This document shows positions 36,824-45,749 of a stretch of 64,000 nucleotides of DNA, one piece after another (positions within the stretch are counted from its first letter, which is position 1; each line of letters starts with the position of its first letter). The position numbers and the translations under genes are program-made. The stretch lies in the NCBI RefSeq assembly GCF_021531655.1, contig NZ_JADYUF010000005.1, forward strand, positions 1-64,000, written 5' to 3'. The stretch is from Leyella stercorea. Lineage in GTDB: Bacteria; Bacteroidota; Bacteroidia; Bacteroidales; Bacteroidaceae. The notes below the pieces were generated by a model. The model saw only the letters and a program-made list of their open reading frames with translations. It was not told the DNA's origin and did not search any database.

Positions 36824-36832
36824 TAACTTTGC
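36824..36832 (+). promoter_or_regulatory. Promoter -7 box for the broken TonB receptor
   Basis: TAACTTTGC on the plus strand, a full -7 match, followed by a leader containing a 9-bp GC-rich hairpin (36847-36855 with 36859-36867). No TTTG lies at the right -33 distance. Confidence 0.5.
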
Positions 36833-36846
36833 ACTCCGAAAAGTAA

Positions 36847-36867
36847 GGTGGCTTGCTGCAAGCCGCC
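36847..36867 (+). other. GC-rich hairpin in the leader of the broken TonB receptor
   Basis: GGTGGCTTG and CAAGCCGCC pair over 9 bp with loop CTG. There is no T run after it, so it is not a standard terminator. It may be what remains of the 5' region of the original receptor gene. Confidence 0.45.
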
Positions 36868-36911
36868 CGTACAAACTAAAAGCAATACGCACATTAATAT
36901 TTTAGGATTAT

Positions 36912-38707
36912 ATGAAGGAAATAGCACGTCTCGACGCTACCAACGTGCAGGACCTCCTGCAGCAGGAGTTGCCCGGAGTGGAGTTCTCGTATGCCATAAA
37001 CCAGCAGACTCACCTCAACTTCTCGGGCTTTGGCGGCCAAGGCGTTCTGTTTCTTGTGGATAGCGAGCGTCTGGCTGGTGAGACGATGGACGACGTGGAC
37101 TTCACCCGACTCAATATGGATAATGTAGAGCGCATAGAGATAGTAAAGGGGGCAGTCTCAGCTCTATATGGCAGCAACGCTACGGGCGGCGTCATCAACA
37201 TTATAACCAAGCGCAACATCCAGCCTTGGACGCTCAACCTTAACGCACGCTACGCCAAGCATAACGAGCAACGTTACGGAGGCGCGTTCGGCCTGAGCGG
37301 CAAACATTGGAGCAACATGCTCACAGCCAACTACAACAGTCGCGACAATTACGACGTGCATAGCACCTCCAATCCCGTGACGCGCATCATATCAACCGTA
37401 TATGGCGACAAAACCATAAACCTCAAGGAGCAGCTTACGTGGAGCCCGGCAACAAGCTTCAACCTTACAGGACGTGCAGGCTACTTCTTTCGCGAGACAG
37501 TACGCTCTGCCGAACAGCCCGAGCGCTATCGCGACTTCACGGGCGGACTCCGCATGAACTGGAGCATTAACGCGCAAGACCACTTGCAGGCAAGCTACGC
37601 CTTCGACCAGTACGACAAGTCGGACTACCAACACATCACACGCCTCGACATACGCGACTACAGTAATGTGCAGAACTCCTACGCCTGCCCAACAACCACA
37701 CTTTCGTGCGTGGCGACATCCTTACCATAGGCTCCGACCTCATGCACGACTATCTGTACAACACAAGTCCTGAGGGCAATACACGCAAGCAGGACAGCTG
37801 AGACCTCTTCGCCCAGTACGACTGGCGCGTGAACGAGAAGCTGGAGATAGTAGGAGTACTCCGCTACGACTACTTCTCCGACGGAGATGAGTCGCACGTT
37901 ACGCCCAAGCTCAACCTCTGCTACAAGCCCCTACGCAATCTTTCGATACGTGCTGGCTACGTCATGGGATTCCGTGCGCCTACGCTCAAGGAGAAATACT
38001 ACAACTTCGACATGTCGGGAATATGGATTGTCGAGGGCAATAGCAACCTCAAGTCGGAGGTGAGCCACAACTTCAACCTCTCTGCTGAATACACCAAGAG
38101 CCATTACAACTTCACGGTTTCGGTCTACTACAACAAGGTGAAGAACAAGCTTGCCACCTCGGCACCCTACTTCAAGTCAGCTACAGACCGCCTGCCCTAT
38201 CTGCCCTACGCTAACCTCGACGACTATAGTGTGTGCGGAGGCGAGATTGGGGCGCAGGCAAAGTGGAACAACGGTCTGGGCGCCCGCATCACATACGCCT
38301 ACTCCAAGGAGCAGCTTGCCAAGGACAAGGAAGGCCACACCATCAACAACCAGTATATTCCAGCTCGCGAGCATGCCCTTAACGCACGTGTGGACTACGA
38401 CCACCAGTTCGGCAAGCATTACGGACTGAACATCGGATTGCAGGGACGTGTGCTTTCGGGCGTGAAGAACGTGGAATACAAGGACTATTACGACATGGGC
38501 AAGGGAACCATCGACGTGGAATATCCTGCCTATACTTTATGGAAGCTATCGCTTGTACAACGTTTCGGCAAAGCCGTAAAGCTGACGGCAGACATCGACA
38601 ACATCTTCGGATACAAGCCCAAATATTACTATCTGAACAGTCCGACAACAGACGGAGCGACGTTTCAGATAGGAATGTCGATAGATATAGACAAATTCTT
38701 TAAATAA
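36912..38707 (+). pseudogene. TonB-dependent receptor pseudogene
   Basis: Outer-membrane receptor of the BtuB/FepA type, broken three ways. It starts inside the plug domain (LDATNVQDLLQQELPG…, NVERIEIVKGAVSALYGSNA), so signal peptide and plug start are missing. The frame shifts near 37680: before it the sequence ends …YSNVQNS, after it RLPNNHTFVRGDIL continues in another frame. A TGA at 37799-37801 interrupts QDS-DLFAQYDW. Barrel sequence then runs on normally to a terminal aromatic residue (IDKFFK). Promoter and hairpin upstream are retained. It may once have formed a unit with the membrane protein gene downstream. Confidence 0.85.
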
Positions 38708-38762
38708 GATACAGACGAAATAGATACATACAAATTATTATTGAATACAATAACACTAAAAA

Positions 38763-39629
38763 ATGATTATGAAAACTAATTGGTGGAAAGCAATAGCATC
38801 GTTTCTCGTAGTACTCTTTACCATGCCTTTGGGACATGCCCTGATGATGATAATGGAGAAGACCATAACGCCCGTGGCGCTACACTACTCAGCCTTTCTG
38901 ATGGGACTGGTAGGACTCTTCATAGTAATAACGGGTGTGTTTGTCAAGGGCGACACCAAGCAGACCGTCTTCGGACTGATCGGAGGCCTGCTGTTCTGGA
39001 CCGGTTGGGTGGAGTTCCTCTTCCAGTACTACGCTACACGATGGGGCACGCAGCCCGAGATTGTCAATGGAGAGGTGGTGACCAAGCCCGAATATCTTAT
39101 TCTGCCTGCCTCGTTCGGCATGTGGATGATGATGATGACACTCTACATATTCTCCACGAAGAACGGCTGCAACTTCATCAACTGGTGGCAACGCCGCTTA
39201 CTCGGTTCGCGCAAGAATGAGATTGCGGCACGCCCCATGACCCGCCACACAAGCTTAGTGACGTTCATGGAACTGAACATGATACTCTGGGCAAGCTATC
39301 TGCTGCTGATGTTTTGCTACGACAGCAACTTCCTTGGCGACCGCCATCCCGTCACCAGCATAGTAGCGGCAGGCTGTCTGCTTGGCAGCATATTCATCTT
39401 CAAAAAGCAGCTGCGCCTGTCGTCGTGGGGTGCCAACATACGTATGGCTATAGCTACAGTAGTGGTGTTCTGGGTGCCGGTAGAGGTGCTCGGCCGACTC
39501 GACTTCTTCCGTGAGTTCTGGGTTGAGCCACAAGAATATGCCACACAAATGATCTGCATCCTCGTGGTTTTCCTGATGCTGCTGGTATATATCGTCGTGG
39601 CAGCAAGAAAGCAAAAGAACAAGGAATGA
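38763..39629 (+). CDS. Conserved multi-pass membrane protein, function unknown
   Basis: A 288-residue protein with about eight hydrophobic segments (first at 9-30, others near 42-60, 70-90, 118-135, 172-190, 200-215, 230-248, 262-283). Noteworthy patterns are LFWTGWVEFLFQYYA and the Met-rich SFGMWMMMMTLYIF. A second ATG lies two codons in. No family is recognised with confidence. It follows the broken TonB receptor in the same orientation by 55 nt, and may have been part of the same uptake unit. Confidence 0.65.
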   Translation: MIMKTNWWKAIASFLVVLFTMPLGHALMMIMEKTITPVALHYSAFLMGLVGLFIVITGVFVKGDTKQTVFGLIGGLLFWTGWVEFLFQYYATRWGTQPEIVNGEVVTKPEYLILPASFGMWMMMMTLYIFSTKNGCNFINWWQRRLLGSRKNEIAARPMTRHTSLVTFMELNMILWASYLLLMFCYDSNFLGDRHPVTSIVAAGCLLGSIFIFKKQLRLSSWGANIRMAIATVVVFWVPVEVLGRLDFFREFWVEPQEYATQMICILVVFLMLLVYIVVAARKQKNKE

Positions 39630-39715
39630 TTTTCAATGCAAATATTGCATGTTAAATGTTAAGTGTTAAATTGTTGGGATGCGAAACAACTCAATATTTA
39701 ACATTGCCTAAGGCT

Positions 39716-40789
39716 TTAATTCATGGATAATTCGTGGTAATTCGTGACTAAGAAAGACACGCTCTCTTTAAGATTCTGTTTAGCCACATTCGGCTGCATA
39801 AGTACCGAGAGCGGACGCGTCTCGCCTTCGTTGATACTCCTTACCACATCAAAGTTTTCAGCCAGCCTGCCCGTAGCATCGTCTACCATTCCCGAGAGCA
39901 GCCATACGGGCACATTAGCTTCCTGGCAACGCTTCAGCACGCCATGCGGCACCTTACCCATCAAGGTCTGCCCATCCGACTTCCCTTCGCCCGTAATGAC
40001 AAGGTCGGCATCCTTGATCACAGCATCAAAGTCGGCAATATCAAGCATAATGTCTATGCCCGAATGCAGCTCGGCATTCAGATAAGCAAGGAGGGCGTAG
40101 CCAAGTCCGCCAGCTGCTCCGGCACCCGGACTAAGGGCAAGCTCGGGAGTGGCACGTCCTGTCTGCTCGGTCTCCTTTGCAAAAGCGCGCAACCGCCCGT
40201 CAAGCAGCTCCACCTGCTCGGGCGTGGCACCCTTTTGCGGAGCAAAGACATAAGCAGCCCCGTTCTTGCCAAACAAGGGATTGTTGACGTCGCAAGCTAC
40301 AATCACCCGACAGTCCATATCGATACATCGGCAGTCGCCCAGAGCCTCAATCATGCCACGTCCCCCATCGCAGGTAGCGCTACCTCCAATGCCCATAACG
40401 ATTGTCTGGCAACCGCGCTTCACGGCATCGGCTATCATTTCGCCCACACCATAAGTGGTGGCAGTCATGGGGTTGCGTTGTTCCTGCGGCACGAGCGTCA
40501 ATCCGCTTGCTGCCGCCATTTCCATATAGGCGGTCTTGCCGTCTGCAGAAATTGCGTATTCAGCCTCTACCCTATCCATTAGAGGACCGTGTACTTCTAC
40601 AGTCACGCTCCGTGTGGGCAACATCCGCCTCACACACTCCACCTGTCCTTCGCCCCCATCGCTCAAGGGAATCTGCACAATCACGGCATCCTGCCAAGCT
40701 TCACACACACCTTGGGCGCACGCCTCACAAGCCTCCCGTGCCGAGATGCAGCCTTTGAAGGAGTCGAAGGCCAACACAACCTTTTTCAT
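39716..40789 (-). CDS. Glycerate kinase (intact copy)
   Basis: A 357-residue enzyme of the GlxK/GarK glycerate 2-kinase family, ATP-dependent, feeding glycerate into glycolysis as 2-phosphoglycerate. It opens MKKVVLAFDSFKGCISAREA, with IPLSDGGEGQ, VMGIGGSATCDGGRGMIEAL, PGAGAAGGLGYAL and DLVITGEGKSDGQT as family motifs. Length is normal. A decayed copy lies 4.7 kb away at 33927-34983. The 86 nt between it and the membrane protein gene contain only AT-rich TTAAATGTT-like repeats. Confidence 0.93.
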   Translation of the reverse strand: MKKVVLAFDSFKGCISAREACEACAQGVCEAWQDAVIVQIPLSDGGEGQVECVRRMLPTRSVTVEVHGPLMDRVEAEYAISADGKTAYMEMAAASGLTLVPQEQRNPMTATTYGVGEMIADAVKRGCQTIVMGIGGSATCDGGRGMIEALGDCRCIDMDCRVIVACDVNNPLFGKNGAAYVFAPQKGATPEQVELLDGRLRAFAKETEQTGRATPELALSPGAGAAGGLGYALLAYLNAELHSGIDIMLDIADFDAVIKDADLVITGEGKSDGQTLMGKVPHGVLKRCQEANVPVWLLSGMVDDATGRLAENFDVVRSINEGETRPLSVLMQPNVAKQNLKESVSFLVTNYHELSMN

Positions 40790-40799
40790 AGCCTAAGCA

Positions 40800-40829
40800 T
40801 TAATCGTCCGAACCTTAATCGTCCGAACC
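40800..40829. repeat. 15-bp tandem duplication beside the bcp stop codon
   Basis: TTAATCGTCCGAACC occurs twice in tandem (40800-40814, 40815-40829), abutting the bcp stop. On the minus strand it supplies extra in-frame TAA codons after the real one. Confidence 0.7.
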
Positions 40830-41291
40830 TTACTTGTTGATATAGTCGAGTATCTGCTCGGCATGTATCTTGGTCTTGATTTCCTTGGGAGTGAAGATTT
40901 TCTGTATGATGCCATTCTCATCGACAAGATAAGTAGTGCGAAGTATTCCGATGGTTTTTCTACCGCAGGTCACCTTCTCGCCCCAGCATCCCAGCTCCTG
41001 CAACAGAGTGGTTTCGGTATCGGCTATAAGGGGGAACTGCAACCCTTTGGCATCGGCAAACTTCTTCTGAAGAGCCTGCTTATCCTTGCTCACGCCAATT
41101 ATCTCGTAGCCAGCTGCAGCCAGCTCGTCCTTATGCGCCTGCAACGAGCATGCCTCAGCTGTACATCCGCTTGTATTGGCCTTAGGATAGCTGTAGAGCA
41201 CAATTTTCTTGCCACGATAGTCGCTTGCCTTAATCTCACGTCCGTCTTGGTCGACGCCAAGAACCTCAGGAATTTTATCTCCGATATTCAT
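40830..41291 (-). CDS. bcp: Thioredoxin-dependent peroxiredoxin (Bcp/PrxQ type)
   Basis: A 153-residue peroxiredoxin reducing hydroperoxides. The peroxidatic Cys is in NTSGCTAEAC near residue 43, with the resolving Cys five residues later, the 1-Cys/atypical 2-Cys layout of PrxQ. The usual Pro of TPGC is Ser, a common variant in this phylum. The Arg near the end of the domain (GILRTTYLVDENG) completes the active site. It is a single gene between glycerate kinase and an Rpn-family gene. Confidence 0.93.
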   Translation of the reverse strand: MNIGDKIPEVLGVDQDGREIKASDYRGKKIVLYSYPKANTSGCTAEACSLQAHKDELAAAGYEIIGVSKDKQALQKKFADAKGLQFPLIADTETTLLQELGCWGEKVTCGRKTIGILRTTYLVDENGIIQKIFTPKEIKTKIHAEQILDYINK

Positions 41292-41333
41292 AATTGTAAT
41301 GCTTTAATGTATTGGTTTAATAAAAATTCTATA

Positions 41334-42263
41334 TCAAAAATTCTGAATGCGTTGTACTTCATCTATTGGCAGTCCAGTCATTTCGGCTACAAGTTCGGCA
41401 GGCATTCCTTTGCCAAGCATATTAATGGCAACTTTAGTTATGCCTTCTGTACGACCCTTTTCAAGACCCTCGGCACGTCCCTTTTCAAGTCCTTCTGCCA
41501 GTCCCTTTGCCATACTATCGGCTTCACCTTCGGCATATTTCGTCTTCTCGGCAGTCCGTATGGCGTTGACTATATCACGGTAGGCGTTCATGCTGTCCTC
41601 GTACAGCTTAAGTTCCTCGTTATTGAACTTGGCTATCTCGGCCTGCTCGAAGAGTCGGGTGAAGACACGTTCCTGAAGGGCTGCAGGACGTTGCATGAGT
41701 CGTGATAGATTTTTCAGCACGTACATCCACTTATCGTACATGGTCACGAGTTCCGACTCCATCTTGTCGAACTTGGGTATCTCGACGTATATGTACGTCA
41801 ATTTGTCGTAGAACACCTCGTGCGTCTCCACCTCCATTAACTTCACTTCGTGGTGCCAGCGCTTGGCATTTTCGAGTCCGTCGGCAAAGTTGAAGTTGAG
41901 CAGACCGATGGTGTAGACCGGGTTGAGACGGAAGTCCCACTCTCCGCCACGTTGTGCCTGCTCGCGTATAGGGAAAGTGGAATAGTAGATGGTGCGGTAC
42001 TTGAAGAACTCCTGATATACGTTCTGCATCTCGACGATGAACTTCTCACCCTTATCGTTCTCACAATACACGTCGAATATAGCACGTCGAGCGTCGGCAC
42101 GGTCGCCAAGCTGCTCGGAGTTGAGATAAGTGACATCCTGCACATTCTGCTCACCGTGGAACATGGCGTTAAGGAAGCTGATGAGCAGCTCCTTGTTGAA
42201 CTCTGAGCCAAAGAGCCGCTTGAAGCCGAAGTCGGTATGTGGATTTATATATTTGTCTATCAT
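41334..42263 (-). CDS. Rpn family PD-(D/E)XK nuclease / putative transposase
   Basis: A 309-residue protein of the Rpn/PDDEXK_2 group (recombination-promoting nuclease). It opens with the family signature NPHTDFGFKRLFG, has the nuclease core with D and ExQ motifs (IFDVYCENDKGEKFIVEMQN), and a C-terminal helical part containing a short repeat EGLEKGRAEGLEKGRTEG. Such genes are numerous and often variable in Prevotella genomes. No terminal inverted repeats were seen, so it is not marked as a mobile element. It has its own strong promoter. Confidence 0.88.
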   Translation of the reverse strand: MIDKYINPHTDFGFKRLFGSEFNKELLISFLNAMFHGEQNVQDVTYLNSEQLGDRADARRAIFDVYCENDKGEKFIVEMQNVYQEFFKYRTIYYSTFPIREQAQRGGEWDFRLNPVYTIGLLNFNFADGLENAKRWHHEVKLMEVETHEVFYDKLTYIYVEIPKFDKMESELVTMYDKWMYVLKNLSRLMQRPAALQERVFTRLFEQAEIAKFNNEELKLYEDSMNAYRDIVNAIRTAEKTKYAEGEADSMAKGLAEGLEKGRAEGLEKGRTEGITKVAINMLGKGMPAELVAEMTGLPIDEVQRIQNF

Positions 42264-42286
42264 AATACTGCATTTTGGATTTCACG

Positions 42287-42318
42287 GCAAATATACGGTA
42301 TTTTTGTCAATCTACAAA
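42287..42318 (-). promoter_or_regulatory. Promoter for the Rpn-family gene
   Basis: On the minus strand, TTTG (42315-42318) and TATATTTGC (42287-42295) with 19-nt spacing fit the Bacteroidetes consensus well. Confidence 0.65.
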
Positions 42319-42395
42319 ATCCAAACAACTGTAATATTTCAATTAGAATCTGTTGACCTGAAAAGTTGGAATTAGTTAACTTAAAAAATGTTTGT

Positions 42396-42426
42396 TTTGA
42401 AGATATAAAGTAAAGTATTAATTTTG
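42396..42426 (+). promoter_or_regulatory. Promoter for the His/Cys-rich protein and TonB receptor
   Basis: TTTG at 42396-42399 and TAATTTTG at 42419-42426, spacing 19 nt. The next start codon is at 42459. Confidence 0.65.
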
Positions 42427-42458
42427 TAAGAGGTTTCTAATAGAGGTTTTTCAGAATA

Positions 42459-42824
42459 ATGCCCAAATTCGACAATAGACGTATGAGGTTTGCATGGCTG
42501 CTGATGTTGGTGTATCTGCCAATGATGATAGCCATTACCTTCCACCACCACTCGGAGGCGGAGGGAGTTGTCGCTGTGTCTCATTGTTACGAGTGTGAGC
42601 ATCATATCCACCACGACGGACATCTTACAGCCAGTCAGAATTTCGCTCACGATTGCGTGCTCTGCCAGCTGCACAGCCTGCCATACGTGGTACCTACTAT
42701 CGTACGCATAGCTGTATTCATAGCTATGGTTCACGTCGCTTTAGTCACGTCTTGTCCATTTGTCAAGACCCGCCAGGGCGACATTCATTCCACTCGTGCA
42801 CCACCCGTACTTCTTTCTTTGTAG
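42459..42824 (+). CDS. His/Cys-rich small membrane protein (DUF2946-like)
   Basis: A 121-residue protein with a hydrophobic N-terminal segment (FAWLLMLVYLPMMIAI), a His/Cys-rich stretch (HHHSE, HCYECEHHIHHDGH, DCVLCQLH) and a second hydrophobic segment (about 83-98), ending with an RAPP motif as DUF2946-like proteins do. The His and CxxC motifs suggest metal binding in the periplasm. It is the first gene before a TonB-dependent receptor with its own CQNC motif, so a role in uptake or sensing of a metal or metal complex is inferred. An internal ATG at residue 9 is an alternative start. Confidence 0.7.
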   Translation: MPKFDNRRMRFAWLLMLVYLPMMIAITFHHHSEAEGVVAVSHCYECEHHIHHDGHLTASQNFAHDCVLCQLHSLPYVVPTIVRIAVFIAMVHVALVTSCPFVKTRQGDIHSTRAPPVLLSL

Positions 42825-42952
42825 TTTTTTCAAGATGATGAAGAATTCTGTTTTTCATCAACTTTAGTCATGCGCTCACACCAATGCGTATGATACGGGG
42901 CGACATGTCCCTTCATTATAATCATTATTATCATCAGTTATAAAGACAAAGA

Positions 42953-45373
42953 ATGAAATCAAATAATTGTCAGTTGATGCTCCTTTCGGGCGCATTGACA
43001 GTCTCATTTGCGGCTCATGCAGCCGGAGTAAGCAACAAGAGTATTGTAACGGACGACAACAGAGTCGCTACTTCCTCTGTCAATAAAAGCGCCGTTACGA
43101 ACGAACCTGTAAAGAATACGGACGCTAACGTTTACGGACACGTGAAGGATGCCAAGACGGGCGAACACCTGCCTTACGTAGTAATCCAGATTAAGGGCAC
43201 TACCATAGGCACGACAACCGACAAGACCGGCCACTTCTTTCTAAAGAACCTGCCCGAGGGTTCGTTTGTCATCGAGGCGAAATATATGGGGTATTCCACC
43301 CAAAGCCAGAGCATAACCATCAAGCAAGACACCAGCAAGGAGCTGAACTTCACTCTCAGCCCGAGCGATCTTAGTCTTGACGAGGTGGTGGTTTCTGCCA
43401 ATCGTAACGAGACCAAGCGCCGACTGGCTCCCAACTTGGTGAGCGTGATTGGCGGCAAACTCTTCGACATTACACAGTCGACCTGCCTGGCGCAGGGGCT
43501 CAACTTCCAGCCGGATGTGCGCACCGAGGACGACTGCCAGAACTGCGGATTCACCCAGGTGCGCATCAACGGACTTGACGGCCACTACTCGCAGATACTG
43601 GTGGATTCGCGCCCGGTATTCTCGTCTCTGAATGGTGTGTATGGTCTGGAGCAGATTCCTGCCAATATGATTGACCGTGTAGAAGTGGTACGTGGTGGAG
43701 GCTCAGCCCTCTTCGGCGCATCTGCCATAGGCGGCACCATCAATATCATCACCAAGGAGCCAACTCGCAATTCGGCTTCCTTCGGTCATACATTCATGTC
43801 GCATGGCGGTTCAAATAGCTTTGACAATGTGACTACGGGTAATGTCTCGCTGGTGACTGACGACAACAAGGCTGGTGTGTATGCCTACGGACAGACTCGC
43901 ACCCGACAGGGTTACGATTATGACGGAGATGGCTACACGGAGTTGCCGGAACTGAACAACCAGACATTCGGACTCAATTCCTATCTACGCCTCAGTCCTT
44001 ATTCTAAGCTGAACCTTCAGTATCACGGCATTCACGAATTCCGCCGTGGTGGCAACAAACTCGACCAGATAGCCCATGAGGCTAATATCGCCGAGCAGGT
44101 AGAACACGACATCCAGGGTGGCGGACTCACCTACGACTTCTACTCTCCTGACGAGAAGAACCGTCTGTCGGCCTATTTCTCATTCCAGACCACAGCCCGC
44201 AAGAGTTATTATGGCGGTATTGGAGAGGGAACGGAAGAAGACAAGGAAACGGCAGAGAAGGCATACGGCACTACTCATAATTTTACTTACGTGGCAGGAA
44301 CGCAGTATGTGCACTCGTTCGACAAACTGCTCTTTATGCCGTCAGACCTCACCATCGGTGCTGAGTACAACCACGATGGACTGAAGGATGTAATCCTCGG
44401 CTACGGCCGCCACTTCAAGCAGGATGTGCACATCGGAAGTTTCTTTTTCCAGAACGAGTGGAAGAACAAGCAATTGAGCTTTCTCCTTGGAGGCCGTTTG
44501 GACAAGCACAACCTTATGGACCACATCATCTTCTCGCCACGTGCCAACCTGCGTTTCAACCCTACCGAGAACATTAACCTGCGCCTCACCTATGCTGACG
44601 GATTCCGTGCTCCTCAGGCATTCGACGAGGATTTGCATGTGGGCGTAGTAGGAGGCGAGCGACTGGTTACGGTATTGGCCGACAATCTGAAGGAGGAGCG
44701 TTCAAACAGCTTCAGCCTTTCTGCCGACTTGTACCATAAGTTCGGTTCTGTTCAGACCAATCTCCTCATAGAGGGATTCTATACCGACCTTAACAATGTG
44801 TTTGCCCTTCGCAAGCTCGACCAGCCCGATGCCCAGGGCAATAGCGTGCAGGAACGCTACAACGCCTATGGAGCCAAGGTGTTCGGACTGAACCTTGAGG
44901 GCAAGGCGATGTTCACAAGATGGTTTACGCTCCAGGCAGGACTAACCCTACAGAAGAGCCTTTACGACGAAGCAATAGCGTGGAACGACGAGGTGCCTGA
45001 GCAGAAGTACAAGAAGATGATGCGTACTCCTAACACCTATGGTTATTTCACGGCAAGCTTTACCCCCGTGAAGCGCTTCACGGCTTCGGTTACTGGCAAC
45101 TATACGGGCACTATGCTCGTTGGTCACTCTGCCGGTTCGGGCGTTGATAATCCCGTGGCTGTGAACACTCCTAAGTTTATGGAAGTGAACATGAAGTTGG
45201 ACTACGACTTCCCCGTCTACAACAGCCTCACGCTCCAGCTTAACGCCGGCATACAGAACATCACCAACGCCTATCAGAACGACTTCGACAAGGGATGGAA
45301 CCGCGACTCCGGCTACATCTACGGTCCGTCTCTGCCAAGAAGCTATTATGTAGGGGTGAAGGTAAGCTACTAG
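42953..45373 (+). CDS. TonB-dependent receptor with carboxypeptidase-like N-terminal domain
   Basis: An 806-residue outer-membrane receptor. It has a signal peptide (to about residue 23), a low-complexity Ser/Thr/Asn stretch, a CarboxypepD_reg-like domain (about 58-142: VYGHVKDAKTGEHLPYVVIQI), the plug (about 145-265) with DDCQNCGFTQVRINGLDG and RVEVVRGGGSALFGASAIGG, and a 22-strand barrel ending in an aromatic-containing C-terminus (YYVGVKVSY). The two Cys in the plug and the His/Cys-rich partner upstream point to a metal-related ligand; this cannot be decided by eye. A 12-bp hairpin follows. Confidence 0.88.
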   Translation: MKSNNCQLMLLSGALTVSFAAHAAGVSNKSIVTDDNRVATSSVNKSAVTNEPVKNTDANVYGHVKDAKTGEHLPYVVIQIKGTTIGTTTDKTGHFFLKNLPEGSFVIEAKYMGYSTQSQSITIKQDTSKELNFTLSPSDLSLDEVVVSANRNETKRRLAPNLVSVIGGKLFDITQSTCLAQGLNFQPDVRTEDDCQNCGFTQVRINGLDGHYSQILVDSRPVFSSLNGVYGLEQIPANMIDRVEVVRGGGSALFGASAIGGTINIITKEPTRNSASFGHTFMSHGGSNSFDNVTTGNVSLVTDDNKAGVYAYGQTRTRQGYDYDGDGYTELPELNNQTFGLNSYLRLSPYSKLNLQYHGIHEFRRGGNKLDQIAHEANIAEQVEHDIQGGGLTYDFYSPDEKNRLSAYFSFQTTARKSYYGGIGEGTEEDKETAEKAYGTTHNFTYVAGTQYVHSFDKLLFMPSDLTIGAEYNHDGLKDVILGYGRHFKQDVHIGSFFFQNEWKNKQLSFLLGGRLDKHNLMDHIIFSPRANLRFNPTENINLRLTYADGFRAPQAFDEDLHVGVVGGERLVTVLADNLKEERSNSFSLSADLYHKFGSVQTNLLIEGFYTDLNNVFALRKLDQPDAQGNSVQERYNAYGAKVFGLNLEGKAMFTRWFTLQAGLTLQKSLYDEAIAWNDEVPEQKYKKMMRTPNTYGYFTASFTPVKRFTASVTGNYTGTMLVGHSAGSGVDNPVAVNTPKFMEVNMKLDYDFPVYNSLTLQLNAGIQNITNAYQNDFDKGWNRDSGYIYGPSLPRSYYVGVKVSY

Positions 45374-45435
45374 TCAAACCGAAGTCAACCGACTATCAAT
45401 AAGGCTGAGTGAAGGACTTGTAAATGAAAGTTTCT

Positions 45436-45463
45436 AAGGGTATGGTGTCCACGCCATACCCTT
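45436..45463 (+). terminator. Hairpin after the TonB receptor
   Basis: AAGGGTATGGTG and CGCCATACCCTT pair over 12 bp (one wobble) around the loop TCCA. No strong T run follows, so it may be a terminator or a transcript-stabilising hairpin. Confidence 0.6.
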
Positions 45464-45538
45464 CTATAGTTTACTTCGTTCCCCTAGAATTAAACATTAA
45501 ATTCACCTCCTCGAATTCAACATTCTTAATTCAACATT

Positions 45539-45646
45539 CTAAATGCAGACGCAGTTTTGTACGCCGAGAGTGGCGAGGAGTGCGGTGAGTACACTCACGA
45601 TAAACTGAAGCACGGTCTTGAGGGTTTCTTTGTTTGAGTTTTTCAT
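45539..45646 (-). CDS. Smalltalk protein
   Basis: A 35-residue protein: polar start MKNSNKETLKTVLQF, one hydrophobic helix (IVSVLTALLATLGV) and a short tail with two Cys (QNCVCI). This is the pattern of the Bacteroidetes smalltalk family of micro-proteins, of unknown function, often located near HU-type DNA-binding protein and N-acetylmuramoyl-L-alanine amidase genes. Neither neighbour is present here. It has a full -7 box at 45741-45749 and a leader of about 90 nt that contains the 11-bp tandem repeats. Confidence 0.75.
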   Translation of the reverse strand: MKNSNKETLKTVLQFIVSVLTALLATLGVQNCVCI

Positions 45647-45679
45647 GTTTTTTTGATTATTAAAGTTATTGATATGACT

Positions 45680-45718
45680 TCGGGATGCGTTCGGGATGCG
45701 TTCGGGATGCGTTCGGCT
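45680..45718. repeat. 11-bp tandem repeat, TTCGGGATGCG type, second locus
   Basis: Three units of TTCGGGATGCG and a partial fourth, in what would be the 5' leader of the smalltalk gene. Related to the repeats at 22986-23025 and 63097-63137. Confidence 0.85.
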
Positions 45719-45740
45719 GACGAGTCCTTTTGTTTATATT

Positions 45741-45749
45741 GCAAAGTTA
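45741..45749 (-). promoter_or_regulatory. Promoter -7 box for the smalltalk gene
   Basis: TAACTTTGC on the minus strand, a full consensus match, about 95 nt upstream of the smalltalk ATG. Confidence 0.55.

Noticed and set aside
36833..36911. Cobalamin riboswitch before the TonB receptor remnant
   Set aside because: The leader is too short and has only one simple hairpin; no B12-box-like sequence is visible.
41334..42263. Rpn-family gene as an insertion sequence
   Set aside because: No terminal inverted repeats or target duplications flank it; it has a normal promoter and stands as a single gene.
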